Source: Rotaria sordida (lineage: Eukaryota; Rotifera; Eurotatoria; Philodinida; Philodinidae). From it: DNA of 64,000 nt. The translations under genes were made by a program, and so were the position numbers. Below are positions 1-12,779 of the stretch, piece after piece (position 1 is the first letter of the stretch; every line of letters starts with the position of its first letter). Where the stretch lies: assembly GCA_905250125.1 (NCBI GenBank), contig CAJNOL010000888.1:32373-96372 (forward strand), in the 5' to 3' direction. Under the pieces are notes generated by a model that searched no databases, had not been told where the DNA came from, and was given only the letters and a program-made list of their open reading frames with translations.

Positions 1-387
1 TTCTTATCCGGTCTTGCTCAATCAATTGTCTCTGTTATTGCACACGCACAATAATTTACTTGTTCTCTTTCATGTTAAAGTCGTATTATTCTCATGATTT
101 CTATTTTGATTAGAATATATAAAAAAGCAAAAAAAAAAAAAAAAAGAAAAGTTGGTTGCTCGCTTTCTTTTTCTTTCGAGACTTTTATGTTCATGATTTG
201 CAGTTATATTCATCCAACCATTTATCTATTTTATACTCTGCATCCTCTTTTTTTCTTTGTTCTATGGTGCCGAGCAAATAAGTTCTTGACATTAGAAAAA
301 AAATAGAACGACCAAGAAAAGAAAACGGCTCGATTCGACATTACTAACAAAATGACGTATGCGTTTTCCGCGTCTTCATCATCGTCA

Positions 388-402
388 TAGATAGATAGAT
401 AG
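388..402. repeat. (GATA)n microsatellite
   Basis: About four perfect GATA units in tandem. Confidence 0.85.
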
Positions 403-1962
403 AAAAAATAATCTATCAACTCACATACACATACATATAAGCATTTCGCATCATTGTATGGCTTTCTCATCGTTCGCTCTTTTTCTCTGTTCCCATCATA
501 GCAAATATAAAGCAATGTAAAAAAGCATGGAATAGACAAAAAAAACATGGTGGTTCTAATATCGACGAACGATGAAGACAAGAGAACGAGAAAAAAAAGG
601 GGGAGGGGAGGGGGAAAGGAGGATAAAAAAAGTGCCACGCATAAAAAAAGGAAAGAGAGAATGACGAGCGAATAGAGAAGCAAATGCATTTTTTTATAAT
701 ACATACGTTTGTGCGAATGTCCACGATATATCATTTTCTCTTTTTTTTTGTGCTTGACAAGCGTTCTCGTCTATGTTCGTTTTTTTCCTTTACTATTAGA
801 CCATCTGTTGCATATGTAGAAGCAAAAAAAAAAAAGAAAAGAACGAGAAAAAGAACGACTCGACTAGCAGCATTAAGGCAAAGTAGTATCACATCTATCC
901 AAATTACTCTTTCTTTCTCCCTCTCCATATATTCGCGTTCTACTGAGTTGATTAAAGACACTAGTATGAAGTGATGGAATCACTAGTACTCATATAAAAT
1001 GTTTGTAACAATTATCTTTTTCACGTAATAATAAAAATAACAAAGGAAAAGGTAAGGAATGTTAATCAGAGACCAACAAAAATTGTGTATGTGTCCTTTT
1101 TGTTTCAGTAATACAAGCAAAAAAAAGAAACAACGGACGGCAACGATCGGAAACAAATGAGAGTTCATCTCAAGAGACTAAAAGAGAAGCAAGCACATTT
1201 TTTATTCTTTACCATTATCATTCGTCGTCATATTTACGCGCGCGCGCTCTTGCCGATCACACGTTATGTTGTCAACATCGTCGTTTTTTTTATTAGATAA
1301 GTGACATGCGAACATATAGTAGTGACTGTTAGTAATATTGTATCGCACTATTACAGGCATATTCAACAAGATAGAAATGAATCTGATCGTTCCGTTGTAT
1401 TTGTCTATACATTTTCTTTTTCTATTCAATAAGTACTTTAAAAAAAAAAAACGACGAAAAAAGAGATCTTTTCTTTATCACATACATATATTATTCTGTG
1501 TACAACACACTACTAAGGAAGACAATTAATAATAAGAGTAGTAGGAAAGTATATAGAACTAAAAGTGCTTTTTCTTGTTGAGTGTATGACGTTGATAGTT
1601 GATTATTCGAGACCTCCTCGTGTGTAAAAAATCAAAGAATCGGGGTTAGAAGCAGGAAATGCCTTCTGTCTAATTCGATCACCGCGACAAATCAGCAAAC
1701 GAATGCAGCTGATGACACACAAGCACACACACACTTCTTGTATATGTTCGCGGCCTCGAGCTGCAATTAAAACTCATTCTTTCCTTTTTCTCTTTTCTAT
1801 ACATGTGCATTCTTCTTATTCGACAAGGTTGAACTCTTCTCTTGTATAGTTGAACAGTATAGCAAAAAAAAAAGAAAAAAGAATTTTCTCTTGTCCTTCG
1901 CCTAACAAACATACGCATGAGTCAGTTGAGCTCAATGATAATACTCCATATGTAAGTATGTA

Positions 1963-1982
1963 TGTGTGTGTGTGTGTGTGTG
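1963..1982. repeat. (TG)n microsatellite
   Basis: About ten perfect TG dinucleotides in a row. Confidence 0.9.
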
Positions 1983-2500
1983 CTCGTCGACTATTGCTGT
2001 TCGCTTCTTTTAGTACAAAGATATGTACATAGTCGTTCATTCATCAATACGATTTTCTTTCTTTCTGTTTTTTTTTTCTCTCATATTTATTTGATGAACA
2101 ATTCGTCGACAGATGAGTAGTAAGCCCTTTTGCTTAAATGGAAATGTCATTTAAGGTCAGATGTTTTGTCTCTTTTTTTTCTTGTTTTATACTAAATTAT
2201 CATCTTTACAAGAAATAATGAAATCATTTCAACTATCATTACTATTATATTTAATATTGATAAGTTTTTTATTTGATTCAATTTCATCAATTCAATCTTA
2301 TTTTTTAATCATCTATGTAGACATACGTAAGCTCATAAACGAGGCTTATGTTTGTCTATTTATGTATCTGTCTCGTCTACGTTATGGAGCAGATGAGTCT
2401 TCATCACCTCGTTAATCTTTGTCACAAATCGATTTTTTTCTTTTGGACGGAGGTTTGACGAGGAATTGAGGCTCATCAATGTGACGAATTTTAAGTTACA

Positions 2501-5500
2501 TATTGTTTCATTTCTTGAATATATAATGTTTATTTATTTTATTCAGTTCATTAAAAAAGATATTTTATTCTATTCAATTATTCATCAATATTATTATGAT
2601 ATTATTTTTTTATTATGAAGAAAATTAAATTTCATTCGATATATTTAAATTCAAGTTTTTACAAATAGCTTGTTTTATTTTTTTAATGTTGAAAGATAAT
2701 GTTAGACAAATTGTATCTTTTTCATTATGGAATTATTTCAATTTTTCTTTTTTGGTATTTCCCCATTGAAATTAATGGTTTGAATTCTATTTATTTTATT
2801 TTTATTATGATGAATATGATCATACATAAATGTAACAAAGTTTTATAGATATGTTAACAAATATTGTTCGATATTGAATATGAAATTATTTTCTTACAAA
2901 ATTATCTTTTTATATTATTCAAAGTTAAGACAATCTTATTTATATATCAATCTATATTCTTTTCCATTAGCAATCATCATGAGATACTTTAATGTGATTT
3001 AATTTTTCTAACATCCTCGTTTACTTCCTTTGATACAATTCTTTGCCATTAATTTTTACTCAAATGGTTCATCAATAATCTTTTTTTTTTTTCTAATTTA
3101 TATTCGACTCTACTAAATCAATGGAATTAGTTATAGTCTTTCTTTTTTCTTTTCGTTACTCTTTTGAATAAGTTTCACTATATAGATTTGTTTTGTTTAA
3201 CTAATACACAACAAAAATCTTTCAATCTTTCATATATATTATTGATCATTAACTGTGGACAGATAAGCATAACTAAACATCGTTCATTTCCTATTAACCA
3301 TTTTCTGGTTGTGTAACTTTTTGATTCAATTTGTAGACTGTTAACTTAATGGTACTCATTGTATTTCTGTTGATTAGATTATGAAACCAAATAATGTTGT
3401 TCTGAAAGATGATTCTGATTTACTGTTTATCATTAAATTAAGTTCAATGTGATTGGAACTTGAAATTTTATATTCTTATCTTAAACATTGTTTTTTATTT
3501 ATTTTAATGAACGAAAGAAAAAATATTTCTTTTGATTAAATTTATTGAAAAAAAAAACAACATAAGTATTAAATATTTGAATAAAAACAATTTCATTATG
3601 ATCATTGTCTTGTCATCGATATCGGATAAAACACAACATTCGATTCTTTTTTTTTCTTCGCATTTATTCCAGATTTTGAATAACTTCACATACTGTTGAT
3701 CATTGTTGATGCACTTCTGAAAAAAACATAATTTAATCAACAATTGATTATCATTATTATTAATGTCACATACTAAAACTTTCTTGAATAGTTTGTTAAT
3801 ATTGAAATCAGTTCCATTGTTATGTGGACAATAATATTATGATTTTGATAAGAATTCAAATAATAAAATATCAACAGTTATTCTACTTTTAATTTATATG
3901 TTCATTTATTGTGCTATGAATATATTGGTTCACACGAGAGAAGAGAAGAGAAAAGCGATAAATGATGATGAAGAAGATGCAGAAAATAATGAAAAAAGGA
4001 ATATTATAACAGGATTAATGACATATACTTCCAGTACATAGAAAAAGAATACAGCAAAAGTAGTCAGTTACAAACATATTTATTCTTTTATTACTAATAT
4101 AAATGGAAAAATCATGAAGAAATCTTGTACTAAATTGTTATATAATATAACTATTTTCTTTTAGATAGGTAAAAGAACACATTTATATATCAATATATTT
4201 AACATTTCTGTTGATTTTCTAAAATATTCGTATGATCTGATATTGTACATTATCAAACTTCATCAATCCATCACATAATATTTAGCTTATTTTATTAGTC
4301 TACACAGGAAGATACTATTTCTACGGAAGTTCATTGATCTGAAGCTGTCGTTATCCGAAGAGGTAATCATTAAGTACGCATTCCAGGTCTATTAGAATGC
4401 AAGAACATCAGCGGATGTAAGCAGATGTAGAACAAAACGACGTCAATAAATAAATAGATAGTTACGTCGAGACTTTTTCTCTCTAGAAAGTCTCTACAAT
4501 TGTAACATCATATCGTTGAAAGAAGATATATATAATACAAGAACCAGAACAGAACATATGTTCTCTTTGTTTTTCTGTAAAGAATTATATACACAATAAT
4601 CATAGATAATGTGAAAGAGCATACGATAGAAATATTTTTCTAATGAGTTTTTAGTCTTTCATGAATACAACCGTCTCAAGCTAGTTTAACGATAATATCT
4701 ACTTCTAAATATTTAAATTGTTTAATGAAATCTATATTTTTCGATTCGTAGTATAATCGAGGGTATAGTAAGGAAATTATGTTGTGAAATTGTACTACTT
4801 GCGTCTTTGAAATATTAACCGGTATCAGAAAATTTTATCAGTTGTTCCAAAACGAATACTGCTCTCTTCATCAATGATTGTTCTAATATTATACTTTAAC
4901 GTTAAGTTCTATCAAGCTGAAAAGATAATTTGAAATGACAAATACTCTAGAAGTAATATGAATAATGTCAAATAATTGTATTATTTATTATTGTTTGTTT
5001 ATGTTTATCAAAATCTGCTAAATAACATGAATCATTGTGAACTAATAAAATATTCTAAAGATATTAGGAAAATCTAAAGTAATTTTAATGATTTAACTAA
5101 CTTTTATTGCTTGAATATTTATTCATAAATATTGATTTAATGATTATTTATATCATAGTAAAAATATCCATAAGCTATTCTTCTTTCGGAAAATTACTGA
5201 ATCAATATTAAAAAGTAGAACAATGTGTCGAATAGCTAATTTGGGGTGATAATAAGCTTTGAGTTATTATAAACATCCATAATCTAATACAGAGTATTTT
5301 CGGTTTTTTTTAACATTATAAAAATTTGAAACATCATTAAATAGATTTTATTCTTTTCCATTATTCAATGTATAATTCCATTCATCTACGTCTAACTAGT
5401 CGACAAATGATGATTAATATAATAAAAAGATGAAATAGAATATATTCTAACCACGTTCGATGTTTCAGATTCTGTTGATGAAATATATTGGCTATGTAAA

Positions 5501-6599
5501 ACTTAATGTTATTCTATCATGATTAATATTTAGTTCATGTCTTATTGTTCATCGAAAAGTTTTCTTTGCTTAATTAATAATTTCATTAATAATGATTTTG
5601 ATAATTTCTTGTTGAACACCGATTTGAATAAATTCTTTGGTGGTTTAGGTTTTTATTTGTCATGTTTTATTTTCTATTGAAATCTTTCAATAAATTTTTG
5701 TTCTTCATGCTTGTGTGTAAAAGAAAATTTTTTATTAAATTCAAAATTAAATTAGTTATGTTGTAAGATTATTCAAGAACAGTTTTAACAATAAATTGAA
5801 TGATGTTGCTATAGCTGATTTAATTAATGAACTAAAAGATTTTGGTGTATGTTACAAATATAAAAATTGTCATATAAGTTGTCAATTGTATTGTTCCGAT
5901 GTATATTATTGACCATCGTACGAATATTCATTAGTAATTTGCAAGATTTTTTTTCGTTCTTTTCGAAGAATTTTATTAAATTTTTCTAAAATAAAAAAAT
6001 CATCTTCGAATGAATTGATAATAGTATCTTGAAATAATATGATTATATCTTGTTTTGTCTTATGAAAAATATGTGAGGATATTTAAGATTCTCGAGAGCA
6101 ACTTTAATTGATAGAAAACATTTATGTGTATTAACGGCCACAGAGCTGTTCTCATACATCAATACTAATGTTGGCTAAATTAATCTAATAAGTTCATGTA
6201 AGTTTTGTTTAACAGTTGGTATATCTTAAAATAAACATCCTAGTATATCCTATGTATCAATTCTTATAAGGAAAGTTCGTAACTGATTAATAGCTTTTGG
6301 GTTGGAGCTCTATATATCATGTGGAATCTGATGGACTATGGATACCCTGAACAAATTTCAGGTGCTTAGCTTATTAGTGCAGTGATACTGTATTTTTCCA
6401 CTCAATGCTCGATTGTGCCGCTCTTGAACATCAGAAGAAATGATTTTCGCATTTTGACTTGAAACTTTCCATAGAGATTGCGTTCATCAAGAACAGTTTA
6501 TTGTGAAAGTTTCAAGCTTTTTGATTTCTCCCTATCATCTTAAGATATGACAATGATGAAAGAGTGTCTTTTACACCGCTCAAGTGGACTGGTGCATTT
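2501..6599. other. Gene-free AT-rich region
   Basis: No open frame, splice-bounded exon chain or recognisable protein was found on either strand. At 4.30-4.60 kb a somewhat more GC-rich patch with a TATA-like run is the only textural change. Confidence 0.5.
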
Positions 6600-6880
6600 G
6601 ATGTTCTCATTTCAGAATAAGAGCAAACTAAAAGGTCTGAAATTTTCTCAATAAATTATTCTCATTCAGGCTTGTTTGCATGCATAATTTCAATTCAAAA
6701 TTCGAAAAGCAGCTTTCTTTGTATTCCTGAGTGAGACTATTCCATTCTGCTAAAAAATACCGTAAGAATGCAGTATCTTCACAGTAATAAGCTTACGACT
6801 AGAAATCTTTTGAGGGCATTTAAAACTCATTCGAATCTATATGATGCTGATAGTCTCGACTCAAAAGTGGTTCATTAGTT
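6600..6880 (+). repeat. Dispersed repeat, copy 1
   Basis: This stretch aligns by eye to 44.89-45.16 kb in the same orientation, at very roughly two thirds identity. Shared blocks include 'TTCCTGAG', 'CATTCTG.TAAAAA' and 'TAAGAATGCAGTA'. No coding capacity is visible. It looks like an old interspersed repeat of unknown class. Confidence 0.5.
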
Positions 6881-7594
6881 GAGAGATTTCCTTCGCGAGT
6901 TGTAAGATAGGAGACAGAATTCGAACTTTAACAAAATGTTTCACTCAAGCAGTAAAGTCTTCTTCTGATAAATTTGTTATTGGTTCTATTTAAATAGAAA
7001 TTATATATCATGTTTCAATTTAATCAGATTTATTTTCTCGTCAGAAGAATGAAACTAAATTAATATGGCATATGGTTACTCTTACAATGATTCATATTTA
7101 ATTAACGAACTAAAGTTTACACAAACATTATTAGCGAATGTGCGTAAATTGACAGAAGGGAGTAAATGTCAATAGTTGCAAGATCCCATGCATACGCAGC
7201 GTTGTTACTCAAGCGCGAGAATGTGTTCTGACAATCATACATATATGGGTATGGACATAGATTTCGGCGTAGTTGAAGATACTTAGTTAGAAAAACAATT
7301 AAAAAAAATCTTAGAAATACATCGAAATTGGAACGAAAATAAAATCTTAAAAATCGCACATTCTTATGCTTTCAAAAGACATTAAAAGCTTCAACAAATA
7401 TACATATTCGTCGCAGATTTCTAACACATTATACTGCGTAAAAAACTGCACTTTTACGATTTCAGTTTCGTGCAAGCAGTTAAACGCGTTTTTACACGTT
7501 CGGTTTTTGAATTGAATGTATCCCTAGAGAAGAAATTCATATCTCATGAATCTAGATTGCTCGAAATGCAGTTTAGATATACCCTTAAATATTC

Positions 7595-7720
7595 GTAACT
7601 GGGGTATCGAGATTCTAACATATTTATTAGGATATTTATCTAATGAATTCATGGTACTTATATGACGCTAAATCAACGATTTTGAGTGGATTTGATGTAA
7701 CGAGATGGATACCCGACTTT
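7595..7720 (+). repeat. Solo end fragment of the 60.4-kb foldback family
   Basis: It contains GGTATCGAGATTCT, then about 75 bp later a unit reading GATTTTGAGTGGATTTGATG followed by TAACGAGATGGATACCC. The same two blocks occur in the same order in the reverse complement of the right terminus of the foldback element at 60.4-62.15 kb. This shows a second, truncated member of that family in the window. Confidence 0.7.
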
Positions 7721-8124
7721 ACATCCACATGTTTCCAGAATTCAGAGTATTGAGGTAAGGATGAGGAGATAGGCCTTATCTTAATTCAACGACTCTCTCT
7801 TCCCAAAACTCACCCACGTCCACACCAATGTGAAATTAATGTCAGTCGAACTTTTACTAATCAAAAGATGATGAAAAATTAACGGAGTCGAAGAAAACAA
7901 TGATTGACTTGTACTAAAATCGACACGATCGCATACGACATCTTTTGAGAGCTGTCTCACATTAATAACCAACTTGGGTGAAATATGGATTGTGGACTTG
8001 AGTTTGGTTCACTTTTGACGACCAAAATGTTGCGTCAAACTGAAACATGTGAGTCAATAAGTCGTGTCTTTTCTGTTCTGTTGTGAGAATTGCACGTTGC
8101 TGATGCAACTTTAGACAATTATTT

Positions 8125-8133
8125 TATATAAAT
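8125..8133 (+). promoter_or_regulatory. Possible TATA box of the F-box gene
   Basis: TATATAAAT lies about 45-50 bases upstream of the ATG at 8177. It is a plausible core-promoter element, but TATA-like words are common by chance in DNA this AT-rich. Confidence 0.3.
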
Positions 8134-8176
8134 AGTTCGAAGAAACAGGGAGTAGTGTAACTTACTATTGATTGCC

Positions 8177-9232
8177 ATGTCCCCCGCTATTTTCAATCGA
8201 TTAGAATCGTTTAGCAACGAATTATTACTTGATATTTTTGAATATCTTGATGCATACAACTTGTATCAAGCTTTTTATGGATTAAACTATCGTATTGATG
8301 GTGTTCTTCAATCAGCTCATTTACACATTTTTTATGATTCATCAAATGAAAACAAACCAGGTTGGGATACACTTATATCCTCTGTCAATCCATCACAAAT
8401 TCGTATATTGTCTTGTTATAAGGATATTAACATTGATAATCATTTTTTATCTGCTGCTAAAGAAAATTTACGGTCTCTTCGTTTATGTAAAGTGTATCGA
8501 CCGGTAATTAACACAATATTTCAACATTTTTCTAGTGGTAATAAAATTAAATGTTTATCTATTAGAGAACATTCGCGTTTTACAAAGCGAAGTGATCATT
8601 CTCTCTTTGATCTTATATTAATCGATAATGCTCATCGTTTTACCTCACTTGTTAATCTTTCATTATCATGTACCCGCTATATGAATGTTTCCTCTGCTGG
8701 TTCAGTTCGATTTTTACAGCTGCGTCATCTATCAATTAAAAACTGTTACTGGTCAACAAATTTTCTTCAACTTCTTCAAAGTAATATACCAAATCTCAAA
8801 TCACTAAAATTTATTGGATATTACCACTTTTTGAATCTACCATCGGATTTTGTTTTGAAACGTGTTGATGAACTGCATATGAATTACTCTGGTAACTTCG
8901 TCGGTCTGCACAATATACTTTCTGTTTTTCCTTGTTTACGTCGACTCTATATAGATCAGGGAAGCGGTCGACGATCTGCAATTATCAATGGTGTTCAATG
9001 GCAGAAGCTGATTGAAAATTATTTACCAGATTTGAGACAATTAACTATTGATTTTGGTGATGGAATTGATGATGATATTGTAGAAGCTTTTTATTCAGGT
9101 GAATTTTGGTCAACGAAAAAAGTCAATGTAAAGATGATAATAGACAAAACATATTCTCGATATCGACTTGTCAAAACAATTTATTTTGGCCGCCAATGGC
9201 AGTTTAGATACTTTGATAACTTTGATTTGTAA
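8177..9232 (+). CDS. F-box / leucine-rich-repeat protein
   Basis: Single-exon gene of 351 aa. The first ATG is at 8177; the frame opens three codons earlier at a TTG. Residues about 4-45 form an F-box (RLESFSNELLLDIFEYLD, then an AF..L...RID segment), the module that binds Skp1 in SCF ubiquitin ligases. The rest has irregular leucine-rich units such as LVNLSLSC, LRHLSIKNC, LKSLKFIG, LRRLYIDQG and LRQLTIDFG, which in this class usually form the substrate-binding surface. Frame and codon use look intact. Rotifer genomes carry large families of similar single-exon F-box proteins (from memory). The target cannot be read from sequence. It is the only plus-strand gene I support here, and it sits directly beside an intact MULE transposon. 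Confidence 0.85.
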   Translation: MSPAIFNRLESFSNELLLDIFEYLDAYNLYQAFYGLNYRIDGVLQSAHLHIFYDSSNENKPGWDTLISSVNPSQIRILSCYKDINIDNHFLSAAKENLRSLRLCKVYRPVINTIFQHFSSGNKIKCLSIREHSRFTKRSDHSLFDLILIDNAHRFTSLVNLSLSCTRYMNVSSAGSVRFLQLRHLSIKNCYWSTNFLQLLQSNIPNLKSLKFIGYYHFLNLPSDFVLKRVDELHMNYSGNFVGLHNILSVFPCLRRLYIDQGSGRRSAIINGVQWQKLIENYLPDLRQLTIDFGDGIDDDIVEAFYSGEFWSTKKVNVKMIIDKTYSRYRLVKTIYFGRQWQFRYFDNFDL

Positions 9233-9333
9233 CATGTGTAATATTAGGAATTAATGCGTTGATAGAAATTTCTTTCTGAATGAGTGATACAGTGTTTTGC
9301 TATGTATATGTTATATGAGGGGCATGAATATTT

Positions 9334-9516
9334 TTGATCACCAAAAAAGGTACATTTGATCACCAAAATGTGTTTGTTGCGAAACGATCACCAAAAAAAG
9401 ATACATTTGATCACCAAAATTTTTTATTGCGAAATGATCACTAAAAAAAGGTACATTTGATCACCAAAAATTTTAATTGCGAAATGATCACCAAAAAAAG
9501 AAACATTTGATCACCA
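9334..9516 (+). repeat. MULE left terminal array of GATCACC dyads
   Basis: Four ~50-bp units, each with two GATCACC words 22-23 bp apart (starts near 9336/9358, 9386/9409, 9436/9459 and 9486/9509). One word is altered to GATCACT. The inverted copy is at the other end. Such iterated subterminal words are usually transposase-binding sites; that role is inferred. Confidence 0.9.
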
Positions 9517-9637
9517 AATTTATTAATATAATAACAGATAGTATAAGAAATGACACCTCTACTTATACAACATAATATGAGAAAAAAAATTACACAAAAA
9601 AGAATAAATAGTAGGAACAGACAATTTTAATAAACAA

Positions 9638-11408
9638 TCATGGTAAGAATGCTGTACGAACCTTTTTTGGACGACCTGGAGTTTTTCGTTTTCCTAATGG
9701 TGTATAACGAGTTTTATCCGTAATTTGGTACATATTGAATAAAATTGCAAGTCCAACAGAATGTTTACATCTATATTCTTTGAGACCAATTGGGCATGTA
9801 CAGGATGTAAGTGGTGATACTAACCAGCATGATGATTTCCATGCTGCATAATCATCGAATGAAGCCCATTGACTTGATTTATAAATATCTAACCACGTCG
9901 ACGTTGTAATAACAGCAGTTGAAGAAGGGACAATATAATAATTATTAAACCAATTTAAAATTTCAGATTGATTCACATTTAATGACCATTTATACGTACT
10001 TAATTCAACAGCAGGAGTTATATCAGTTAAAGTAGCAAATGGCGATGTAATACTTGCTTCCGACCAATCGAATAACATAGTTTCTACTTTAGGTAGAAAA
10101 GTAGATAAATGAAGTTTGTTACGTAATGTATATTTTTGTTTTATAATTCCGTTAAGTGATTCAAGTCTATTATTTGTGGATGGTTTAGCAAATGCGGCAC
10201 CTTCGTACCTGAACAACAGAAAAAAAAATTGTCTTATATTTATAACAAGTTCTTTTCTTACCAGTAACGTATTTTAGAAATCCATTGTTCAGTAAAATAA
10301 TCGACGAATCTTTTCATTGTTGGAATAAGACTCCATTTTTGTAATAATAATGTAACACCACGGTCAAATAGATCATCTGTAAAAGCAAGTTGAAGTGTAT
10401 GAATATCTTTATCAATAATTTGCCAATCATTTTTTGTAACTAAATTACGATGTTTTTGACAATTTCTAATCATATGACTCCAACACATAAGTCGACGACT
10501 ATTTGGAAATATCATTTCTTGTGCACATGTAATAGCTAAATAATAGAAGTCGTTCTTAAATACTATGTAGCTAAATATTAGAACATACCTGGTGCACCAT
10601 CAGACATTACTTGATTTACTAAACATTGTAGATTAAGTTGAACAGCTAATGTTTTTATTGAATTAAATAATTTAAGATAACATTCGGTATTTTCATCTTC
10701 TGAAATTAATGCCATACCAAATGGCTTAAAATGACGATTGGCATCGGTTGAGCCAAAAACCAGAAGAGGTAAATTGTTCCAGGTGACTTTGTAAGTTGCA
10801 TCAACTTGTAAATATGTTGTTAATTGAATTTGTTGGAACAGTTGTTTTGTTGTAAAGAAAACAAATATATTATTTATATCAACAACATTATAAAATGGTA
10901 CAAAAGTAGAGTGGAGTTCTTTAGCTTCTCTGTGTTCGTTACACCAGTTTTGTAAATCATGAATTGAAAATATTTCTGGTCTATCTTTTCGTCGTTCATA
11001 AACTATTAAATTGTGTAATTTATCTTGATTAATTGAATGTTGTGGATAATTTGTAATTAATGATGTTTTAATTTGAGATTGTGATAATCCACATTTAACA
11101 TGATTAGATACGGTTTTACGTATTGGTGATGGTAACCTTGTTATTGGATTACGTTCATTTTCTTCATGTTCATGTAAATTTCTGGATATAATTGTTACAC
11201 AATGCATATTGTTATCAGGCACAACAATTTTAATTTCAAAAGAACATAATGGATATTTTCTATATTCACTGCATTTAAACGAGTATTTTGTTTGATTATT
11301 TAAATCTGATCGTCGATATTGACAAACATTGAATCGTGATTTTACGAAATCTTTTGCTTCATCATATGATTGAGCTGTGCGTATTAAGGTCCATTCTTTA
11401 GTTGACAT
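9638..11408 (-). CDS. MULE transposase (FLYWCH, MULE DDE, SWIM finger)
   Basis: Three exons: 11408-10589, 10535-10262 and 10208-9638. Both introns are about 53 nt with GT/AG ends and phases 1 and 2. The product is 554 aa. The N-terminus (1-85) has the spaced Cys/His residues of a FLYWCH-type DNA-binding finger. The MULE catalytic core includes VDATYK (D203) and MSDGAP (D270); I did not assign the third acidic residue. The C-terminus carries a SWIM zinc finger with C501, C503, C512 and H514 (CTCP...YRCKH). The segment TNNRLESLNG, typical of the family, precedes it. It would catalyse cut-and-paste of the surrounding element. No stop or frameshift is seen. Confidence 0.93.
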
Positions 11409-11617
11409 TTTTTTATGTTGTGCATCGTTATGAAAGACTATCGCTTATAAATGTTCCGAGTTCATGGGATCATTCATTAGATAAGATTAATACTAATTAA
11501 TTATGTGTTATCAATTAATTAGCTTTTAATTTAAGATAGCACTTTATCTTCCAGAAATGCACCCTCTATTAATTGTAGACAGTAATTTTCTGTTAATCAT
11601 TTGGCACTAATTATTTT

Positions 11618-11799
11618 GGTGATCAAATGTTTCTTTTTTTGGTGATCATTTCGCAATTAAAATTTTTGGTGATCAAATGTACCTTTTTTTAGTGATCATT
11701 TCGCAATAAAAAAATTTGGTGATCAAATGTATCTTTTTTTGGTGATCATTTCGCAACAAACACATTTTGGTGATCAAATGTACCTTTTTTGGTGATCAA
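11618..11799 (-). repeat. MULE right terminal array of GATCACC dyads
   Basis: Inverted counterpart of the left array, with the same order of units, including the same variant GATCACT word. The two ends are nearly identical in sequence. Confidence 0.9.
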
Positions 11800-11822
11800 A
11801 AGACAGGTTTCCCTTATATGAG

Positions 11823-12779
11823 TGGATTCTTTCATTGTCAAAGCGACAAATAGACACTTTTGAAATTTTCTTTTAGGATTAAATTCAATATTCTTTGTAA
11901 AAAAAACGATGAGCTGTTGATAATGTGTTTATGACTATGAGAAGTCTTTATTAAATAGATTAAAAGATACCAAAATATTAAACCGTTGACACCAAATGGT
12001 TTAGTAAGAAGTCAAAGTCTCTTCAATGGTTTATCTATTTATGAATTAGTTCTGTATTGGTTCAAGTTAAACCTTTAATATATTTTATTTTGTTGATTTT
12101 GTAAATCATAGTTTTCAAAAGATCGTCATTTATCCAATGGTCTTTTTGTAATTTAGTTGCAAAGTTTGATAGAATCTTCTTGTTTTATAAAAATCTGTTT
12201 TTATTTTAAACGAGAGTGCTTTTCTATTGCATAATAATATTTAATATTCGATGGCATATTTTGTGATACGTGATACTGTTATCATTATACATATGCATAT
12301 ATTGTTCTTTTTGCGTGATCTGATTATCATCGTATTTTCTTCTTCGTGATTCTTTAATTCCTTCATTATTGAAATAAAGATTGAACTCACATTCAAACAA
12401 AATAAGACAAAACTTGCAATTCACAGTGGATAAACGGGTGAACGTGACCGAAAGTTCATTTTGCGAAAATTCAAATATTGGAATGAATACAACTATGATT
12501 GGTCTATCTTGTCCTAAAATAAGATCTCCAGAAATCAACTAAAATGTTGGAAAAGTTCATCGAAAAAAATTTTTCATAAATTGGTAATTGTACGGGAATC
12601 ATTTCTATTACCAAGTCATCGAATAATTTTAGAATGAAATACTGCCTGAAACGAATAATTGCCCCATAAACTTCATTGTGTGATAAATTTACTGCAATAG
12701 AGTCAGAAATGGAATAGAAAAAAAAGTGATTACTGGACTGATAGTAAGTTGAATCATTAGTCATACCATATTTTGTAAA
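11823..12779. other. Gene-free interval right of the MULE
   Basis: Two short minus-strand open frames (12.22-12.76 kb) have no recognisable domain and no convincing splice partner. I leave them uncalled. Confidence 0.45.

Larger units (their letters stand above)
1..2500. other. Non-coding, microsatellite-rich AT stretch
   Basis: I see no supportable gene. The stretch has many A and T runs, pyrimidine-rich tracts, a GATA run and a TG run. Open frames here are short, low in complexity and made of Phe/Leu/Lys/Arg-rich peptides typical of homopolymer DNA. The texture resembles 30.1-32.0 kb, upstream of the receptor gene. It could therefore be the upstream region or UTR of a gene lying beyond the left edge, but nothing in the sequence proves that. 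Confidence 0.5.
9320..11813 (-). mobile_element. Complete Mutator-like (MULE) DNA transposon
   Basis: A 2494-bp element flanked by a perfect 9-bp direct repeat TTATATGAG (9311-9319 and 11814-11822), the duplication length typical of Mutator elements. It starts GGG and ends CCC. Both ends carry about 190 bp of inverted subterminal array built on GATCACC words. The interior is one three-exon transposase gene with no disabling change. Near-identical terminal arrays and an open reading frame suggest recent insertion and possible activity. Confidence 0.93.

Noticed and set aside
231-961. Several overlapping open frames on both strands (up to 167 codons)
   Set aside because: They are low-complexity Phe/Leu/Lys-rich translations of homopolymer tracts, with no splice context or domain.
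4300-4600. Possible solo LTR (TATA-like run followed by a T-rich end)
   Set aside because: No TG...CA termini with matching target duplications could be fixed, and no second copy exists in the window.
12224-12764. Two minus-strand open frames (104 and 86 codons)
   Set aside because: No recognisable motif, no convincing joined model and no homopolymer-free conserved block.
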